A DNA stretch of 64,000 bases. Origin: Rhytidiadelphus loreus. Its lineage: Eukaryota > Streptophyta > Bryopsida > Hypnales > Hylocomiaceae. The notes under the pieces were generated by a model that saw nothing but the letters and a program-made list of their open reading frames with translations, did not search any database and was not told the origin of the DNA. Below are positions 60,008-64,000 of this stretch, piece after piece. Made by a program: the position numbers and the translations under genes. The stretch is taken from contig OX344765.1 in the NCBI GenBank assembly GCA_947034895.1, positions 49,915,001-49,979,000 on the forward strand. The letters are read 5' to 3'. Each line of letters opens with the position of its first letter. The first letter of the stretch is position 1.

Positions 60008-60490
60008 AACTTTGTTTTCCATTTTAAGAACTTTAAATTTTTATTTTTTATTTTATTTATTTTTGAAAACAACAACAACTGTCAACCGCGTTCGATGGGG
60101 CCTGGGGGAACGGACGGGGGAACGGAGCTGGGAACAACTTGAAACGGCCCTCCAGCCCCCCCGAATCACATCTAATGCCGTAACTACCCACAAACTAGAA
60201 CACCTCATAACTTTCATCTTGTAAATCAAAATGGTACTTGGATCTCTAAACCACTTGACACTTTCCATTCTCTAATGACAAGTAACTTGTTTTTGGACAT
60301 TCCAAAACTCAACATGCTCAGTTTCTGCTCCTTCATTGTTTTGGGATGGCATGATTACACATTGTCAAGAGGTTTTGCTAGCTCACTTGGAGGGGACTAT
60401 ATAAACATGAAAAATATTGTGCCATGTAGGAGGAAGAAATTGCAAAGGCCTTCCAATTGTTGAGCTGAGAGCTGAGCCTTCTTACATGTT
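60004..60490. other. Spacer
   Basis: No supportable feature; short frames only. Confidence 0.45.
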
Positions 60491-60499
60491 GTGCTGCAT

Positions 60500-60723
60500 G
60501 ATCAGGGGTGGATTGACCCCCTCGCTCGGCCTTATTGGGTGCATGTAAAAAAAAGCCCCCTATTTTGGGCCGTTCTAGGGAATACTCTTCACCGCTCTTG
60601 ACTAATTTGGGGTCTCTGATGACAAAAATGAATTAAAAATTTGCAACAAAATTTATGTGTGGAAAATAAATAATTCCAGGGTTTGCCCGCAGGACCGAGC
60701 GAGGGGGTCAATCCACCCCGCCC
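60500..60723. mobile_element. Mutator-type MITE with 9-bp duplication, 224 bp
   Basis: Near-identical inverted ends containing GGGGTGGATTGACCCCCTCG (60505 on) and its complement CGAGGGGGTCAATCCACCCC (ending 60719), about 26 perfect bases. GTGCTGCAT occurs at 60491-60499 and again at 60724-60732, directly flanking. A 9-bp duplication is the hallmark of MULEs. Interior is AT-rich and non-coding. Confidence 0.8.
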
Positions 60724-60732
60724 GTGCTGCAT

Positions 60733-61289
60733 TGGGTCATGTCTGTTCCAGTGACCACGGCACTTCCCGTTTGTATCGAGGATGCTCTGGATGGGGTGTA
60801 CTTTGCAGGGCGACTGTAGAGTCTTCTGTTGAAGATGCTCTGCCTCTGAATGGCCAGCTGAAAAAACGGACTGGGAGGCACTGGCTTTCAGTAGCCAGTG
60901 GCAATTTTAGAATAAAAGAAAATCATTCTTCATTCCCGGGTCAGCGCCTGTCTGTCCCATGAGGCCATGAGCATGAGCATGAGGTTGAGCTGGCGCTGGA
61001 CTCTCAGCCTGGCGCAACTGCAAGTGGACTGTCTACGATAACAGTGTGCCTATAAGTTGCTACAGAAGCCCCTTTTCCGTTCGTTCCCTAACGGGCTACC
61101 GGGCTCTCCACGGTTGGCAATGGATGTTTCGGAACTGAATGCACTCATCAGCACCCGACTGATCCCCCCAGCCCCCTGGAGACCTAGTTTAATGGAAGTT
61201 ACCGCTACCTTACTGTGAGTAAGGTAGTCTTGAACTGAACTGAATTAAATTCATGCTTCGTTCTTTGCTGCGATCGACGTCTACCTTAG
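60733..61289. other. Moderately GC-rich spacer
   Basis: Open frames overlap on both strands without motifs. Nothing recognised. Confidence 0.4.
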
Positions 61290-61292
61290 TTA

Positions 61293-61645
61293 GAGCGCCT
61301 CTCCATTGCACAATCGGACCTCCGGGAGCCGGACCTCCAGGTGGACCCCTCCGGATGGTTTCCATTGCACCTGGAGGCATGGACTTGGAGGACCCGGAAA
61401 AAGCAAATTTTTTTAACACAAGCGACGTGGAGGCGGAGGTGAGGCACTGCGTGCAGGAACTGCGGGATCGTCCGACCACAATAGGGGTCCAGGGGAGGGT
61501 CCGGCCCCTCCAGCCCTGCACGGCCGGAATGCGCGGGCTGGAGCCTGGACCTCCAGCCCGAACCTCCAGGTCGCTTTGTTTTTTTAATGGAGGCCTCCTG
61601 GACCCTCCGATCCTGGAGGTCCAGGACCCCAATGGAGAGGCGCCC
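61293..61645. mobile_element. GC-rich Harbinger/Tourist-type MITE, 353 bp (copy 2)
   Basis: TIRs GAGCGCCTCTCCATTG and, inverted, CAATGGAGAGGCGCCC, flanked by TTA at 61290-61292 and 61646-61648. Its minus strand matches the plus strand of 33347-33706 (gggtcctggacctcca, gcgcattccggccg). The open frames within it are GC artefacts. Confidence 0.78.
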
Positions 61646-62920
61646 TTACCTTACCTCACGTCTGCGGTCTGTTTCTAAGCTCACTTTCCAGGGGGGTCTC
61701 CTTCGATTCCGTCTTCGCCCGTTTTCAGTTCTCCAATCGCTGACCACAACAATCAACTGAAAGCAGACGTTTCTTTAGTTTTCTGTGTTTGGGTAGGGGT
61801 CATTTGGCCTGGCAGCGCAGGGTCCCCCCCCTTCTCTTGTAGTTTATGCTTTCCTCTTTTTCTCCTTTCTCCTTAGTTGTTTTTCTTTTCTCCCAGGCCA
61901 CGTTGCGGCTGGGCTTTTGTATTCTTCCCTTGCAGTAAAGGTATTCCTTTATTTGTGTCAAAAAACAACAACAATCAACTGAAAGCAGCCGTCGGTTTCG
62001 TCCACCATTTCATTGAATTATTAATTCAATGTGTGAACCCAATGCGTGGTTGCACCACACCCCCACTTGGTGGAATGGTGGAATGGTGGAATGGTGGAAT
62101 GGTGGCTGGTGCTCGCTCTTCCCTTCGCCAGCTCATTAATGCTTCTGCCCACATGGAAATGAAGGAGGGAACGAAGTGCAGTGAGAAGATAAATATAGTC
62201 CGGTCTAGATAGCACTGCAAATAAATAAGATCGATATGATATCTTGTAATCAATACTGAACAGTACTGTACCGTGCTCGGCATTTGACTACAATATGGTG
62301 TTGCTAGCAGCTAGCCTCGTTCCAGTGACAGCAAAAACGAAAGTGAGCTGCTCCCCAAAGGAGCAAGTCTACTAAGCTAAGCTACTCAATGGAACTCTGG
62401 AAGTGCATCGGCAATGAGGCAACGGATCAGGGACAGCAACGGGAAGGGAGGTGGGGGAGTGGGGACCTGCAGACACTCCATAACATGACTGTCGAAGGTA
62501 CCTACACATATAAGAGCATCGCCACCAGTACTGTTTAGCGTTCTCGGCAACGGTACTCCATCTTTGGCGTGCCTTTTTAACGGTAAATGGCTCCACACCA
62601 ACAACACGTTACGGTATAAATTTTGGCGTCCATCACGTCACATTCACATTTCCACGGCAAGGGAGGGCCTTTGTAGAGGGTAGTATTACAACTCACGGTA
62701 TTTTAAATTCTTAGTCAACGTAGACTATTCCCTCAATGGATGCCAACGTGGAAGCAATGGAGGGGGGAGGGGGGCAGGGGGCATACAAAAAAAGGGAAGA
62801 ACTTTTGTGAGGTAGAGGAGAAGCAACTTTGTTTCTCTTTTTTACACATTTCACAGGATCCAAAGTAAGGGACTGGACAGAAGAGTGGGAATTTTTGGAG
62901 ACACATCATAGAGCACTACA
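61646..62920. other. Spacer with a minisatellite
   Basis: No gene. An 8-base tandem repeat (ggtggaat, four to five units) lies at about 62069-62105. Confidence 0.5.
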
Positions 62921-62925
62921 ATACA

Positions 62926-63100
62926 AACAAGATTTTTTCCCATGTGTACTCTCAAGAATGTGCGGACGCTTTGAAACCAAAACTTTTCAATGCACACATC
63001 ACACTCTTAAGGAACAAGACTTTTTTCCATGTGTACTCTCAAGAATGTGTGGACGCTTTGAAACCAAAACTTTTCAATGCACACATCACACTCTTGAGGG
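62926..63100. repeat. Tandem duplication, two ~87-bp units
   Basis: catgtgtactctcaagaatg...cacacatcacactctt is repeated immediately with only a few changes (gcggacgc/gtggacgc). Recent, given near identity. Confidence 0.85.
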
Positions 63101-63149
63101 ACAGGGAAAACAATAAAAGACTTTTTATATAAAAACATAACATTATATA

Positions 63150-63570
63150 AGATTTCATTCAAACTTAAAATTAGAAGTTCTATAAATATTAACAAGTATA
63201 TGTATATGTTAGGTAATACAGTAAGAGATAAACCTTCTATTTTTAATCCGTTAGTATATTTTCATATGGAGTACAAGATAAAAAGTTTTATTTTTAATCC
63301 ATTAGTATATGTTCATATGGAGTACAAGATAAAAAGTTTTATTTTTAATCCATTAGTATGTGCTCAAACTTAAAATTAAAAGTTCTACAAATATTAACAA
63401 GTACATGTATGTGTTATACATACCTTTAATGTAAAAGATAAACCTTCTATTTTTAATCCATTAGTATATGTTCATATGGGGTACAAGATAAAAAGTTTTA
63501 TTTTTAATCCATTACTATGTGTTCATATGGGGTACAAGATAAAGTTTTTATTTTTAATCCATAGATCCAT
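63150..63570. repeat. Higher-order tandem repeat of ~58-bp units
   Basis: Units built on tttttaatccattagtatat and gttcatatggagtacaagat occur about six times. A longer leader (caaacttaaaatta, tattaacaagta, agataaaccttct) precedes two blocks, so the array is a duplicated block of about 200 bases containing shorter repeats. Confidence 0.75.
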
Positions 63571-64000
63571 TGCAATGTTCAACAAAAAACTCAATCTTAA
63601 AATTTTTAGCTCCAAGAATAAGCCACAGTGTCCGGTGCCTTGGTGGCACTTGAAAACTTATACTCAATCCAATTTTAGAGGGTTGTTGGTGGGGATCACT
63701 ATGTGATCACGGCACAACCACATCTCATGGGACTCCAAAGCCCTCGCCACTTTTGGGTACAGTGCTCATTTGGCGTGCAACTGGTGGCGATGCTCTAAGC
63801 ACTTCAGCATGGTTCCCATTATTATATTTAAAAAGTTTTTTGTGGTTTTTTCTTGGTAGTCAGAAGGGGATTCTAGATTCTCTTAGAATGCATTTTTTGG
63901 ACATGGTATGAATAAACTACAATTTCTAAAAGTACTCAAAATAGGTGTCTCTAAAGTTTACCCTTAGACTCTCATGAATAGTGGGAGTATATTTTAGGTA
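63571..64000. other. AT-rich end of the window
   Basis: Nothing supportable apart from a weak gggagtat near 63975, which could be a Stowaway-like end leaving the window. Confidence 0.4.

Noticed and set aside
61253..61678. Open frames of about 140 codons on both strands
   Set aside because: They coincide with the second GC-rich MITE, and equal frames on both strands indicate composition bias.
1..64000. tRNA, rRNA, CRISPR array, organelle insertions
   Set aside because: I saw no cloverleaf with proper A/B boxes, no rRNA core sequence, no regularly spaced direct repeats with unique spacers, and no recognisable plastid or mitochondrial gene.

Overview
The window looks like nuclear DNA of a land plant. 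It has four spliced genes with canonical GT-AG introns, telo-box motifs beside three of them, a Ty1/copia retrotransposon, and many small terminal-inverted-repeat (TIR) elements. Compact gene islands of moderate to high GC lie in very AT-rich, repeat-filled spacers. That layout, and introns mostly of about 100-500 bp, fits a bryophyte or other non-seed plant. The species cannot be fixed from the sequence alone.

Layout. 1-2.1 kb: a decayed minus-strand gene with in-frame stops and frameshifts, lysine/serine-rich and probably transposon-associated. 2.4-10.7 kb: AT-rich repeats, including TTAA-flanked elements ending in CCCCTAAA. 10.7-13.9 kb: an intact five-exon gene (+) for a DUF212 / acid-phosphatase-VCPO-related membrane protein. 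13.9-18.6 kb: spacer with palindromic elements. 18.6-23.8 kb: an intact fifteen-exon gene (-) for a LAF3-like amidohydrolase. 24.7-33 kb: dense TTAA elements, partly nested, a palindromic element and a possible solo LTR. 33.3-36.7 kb: a GC-rich Harbinger-type element, a CpG-rich promoter zone and a three-exon gene (+) for a multi-span membrane protein. 37-40.8 kb: repeats. 40.9-47.2 kb: a broken copia element carrying at least three smaller insertions. 47.8-53.05 kb: an intact eleven-exon gene (+) for an HBS1/SKI7-type translational GTPase with a RanBP2 zinc finger. 53-64 kb: repeats, including a Stowaway-like element, a Mutator-type element with a 9-bp target duplication, a second GC-rich Harbinger-type element, and tandem arrays.

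The four intact genes have no evident shared pathway: mRNA surveillance/ribosome rescue (HBS1), amidohydrolase linked to light signalling in Arabidopsis (LAF3), and two membrane proteins. They look like ordinary neighbours. The most interesting signal is a family of TTAA-flanked TIR elements with piggyBac-like ends. One copy sits in a repeat whose empty paralogue is also in the window, so the insertion site can be read directly.
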